Assembly: GCA_947501805.1 (NCBI GenBank)
Contig: CANMXJ010000015.1
Span: 35,730 to 99,729 of the forward strand
Length of the DNA: 64,000 bases
Source: an uncultured Sulfitobacter sp.
GTDB lineage: Bacteria > Pseudomonadota > Alphaproteobacteria > Rhodobacterales > Rhodobacteraceae
Direction of reading: 5' to 3'
Shown here piece after piece: positions 63,732 to 64,000 of the stretch; positions within the stretch are counted from its first letter, which is position 1; every line of letters starts with the position of its first letter. The position numbers and the translations under genes are program-made. The notes under the pieces are model-generated. The model did no database searches and was not told the origin of the DNA. It saw nothing but the letters and a program-made list of their open reading frames with translations.

Positions 63732-63938
63732 ATGATAAAAAACGGTTTAACGTGGTTAACACAACTGACCAAGACTTTGACGTACAGCTTGCCAAGCTCT
63801 AAGTGCAGGGCATTGAAAAATGCTAGATCAGAGAACGTGTCGGGTGCCAGCCGCGCTGGGCGCAATGATCTCAAAACTGTCATCGATTTCGCTCGCCCCG
63901 ATGATGAAGTCGTAGTCACGCGCCTTGATCGCTGTTGA
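63732..63938 (+). pseudogene. Serine recombinase (resolvase/invertase) N-terminal remnant
   Basis: Read across frames, this piece aligns with the start of Tn3-type resolvases: NVVNTTDQDFDVQLAKL corresponds to the ARVST-DQ-QL motif (the serine of the active site is replaced by Asn), then after an in-frame TAG and a one-base shift comes NVSGASRAGRNDLKTVIDF and DEVVVTRLDR, the conserved middle of the catalytic domain. It stops at TGA 63936-63938, and nothing of the remaining two thirds follows. Two stops, a frameshift and loss of the catalytic serine make it clearly dead. The whole lies beside the transposase remnant and continues the decayed zone. Confidence 0.72.
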
Positions 63939-64000
63939 AGATCTCTGGCTTGCCGTGCTTTGCCAAGGCCTCTTTCATGCCCCCGTGGCACAGGTATGAA

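Noticed and set aside
1..64000. CRISPR array, prophage, plasmid origin, further tRNA or rRNA genes
   Set aside because: No regularly spaced repeats, no phage structural or replication genes and no second cloverleaf were seen on either strand.
56866..64000. tRNA-Thr as attachment site of an integrated island
   Set aside because: The position and decayed cargo fit, but no integrase follows the tRNA and no second copy of its 3' end was found in the window, so it is not claimed as a feature.

Overview
The window looks like a chromosomal segment from a marine alphaproteobacterium of the Roseobacter group (Rhodobacteraceae). The basis is the moderately high GC content, the gene order murA - DUF2948 - hisD - UPF0262 - low-molecular-weight phosphatase, a small two-helix membrane protein typical of this family, and catabolic operons common in roseobacters. 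The species cannot be fixed from sequence alone.

Layout. (1) 1-1503: a truncated secreted protein divergent from a periplasmic ferric-iron binding protein. (2) 1569-7758: the meta-cleavage pathway for homoprotocatechuate (3,4-dihydroxyphenylacetate), hpaF-E-D-G-H, with a divergent MarR-type regulator (hpaR) and a trailing D-2-hydroxyacid dehydrogenase. (3) 7780-19533: a sulfatase, UDP-glucose dehydrogenase, a class IV aminotransferase, a taurine/nitrate-type ABC importer, and divergent from the importer a 1064-residue self-sufficient reductive dehalogenase (corrinoid domain + two 4Fe-4S clusters + flavin/NAD(P)H reductase + 2Fe-2S). A UDP-glucuronate 4-epimerase overlaps its end, followed by rpe. 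(4) 19537-28778: an eight-gene pimeloyl/dicarboxylate beta-oxidation operon (pimF-B-C-D-thioesterase-E-A) led by an IclR regulator. (5) 29023-38958: a small methyltransferase, a Yej-type peptide ABC importer, a Tat-exported metallo-beta-lactamase-fold protein and a large MscS channel. (6) 39224-45232: six overlapping genes (four glycosyltransferases, a histidine phosphatase, a polysaccharide deacetylase) forming an apparently uncharacterised glycan assembly unit. (7) 45234-51710: a BKACE enzyme, small proteins, a REP-associated tyrosine transposase with its REP sequences, a HEPN (AbiU2-like) protein directly behind lepA, and an unrecognised 408-residue protein divergent from lepA. (8) 51776-56940: the housekeeping block, including a GNAT pseudogene with two nonsense codons, a 57-residue ORF in front of murA, and tRNA-Thr(GGT). 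(9) 57457-64000: an HPP/CBS membrane protein with a damaged start, 5-formyltetrahydrofolate cyclo-ligase, a RidA protein bracketed by a degenerate 66-bp direct repeat, then three decayed genes: frameshifted oleate hydratase, an IS1182-type transposase remnant and a serine-recombinase remnant.

How the genes fit together: the left half is dominated by aromatic and dicarboxylate catabolism. The reductive dehalogenase and its divergent importer suggest uptake and dehalogenation of a small halogenated, probably phenolic, acid; the hpa and pim operons could take aromatic and dicarboxylate products on to central metabolism. The middle is transport and envelope glycan synthesis. The right end is a decaying accessory zone beside a tRNA gene.
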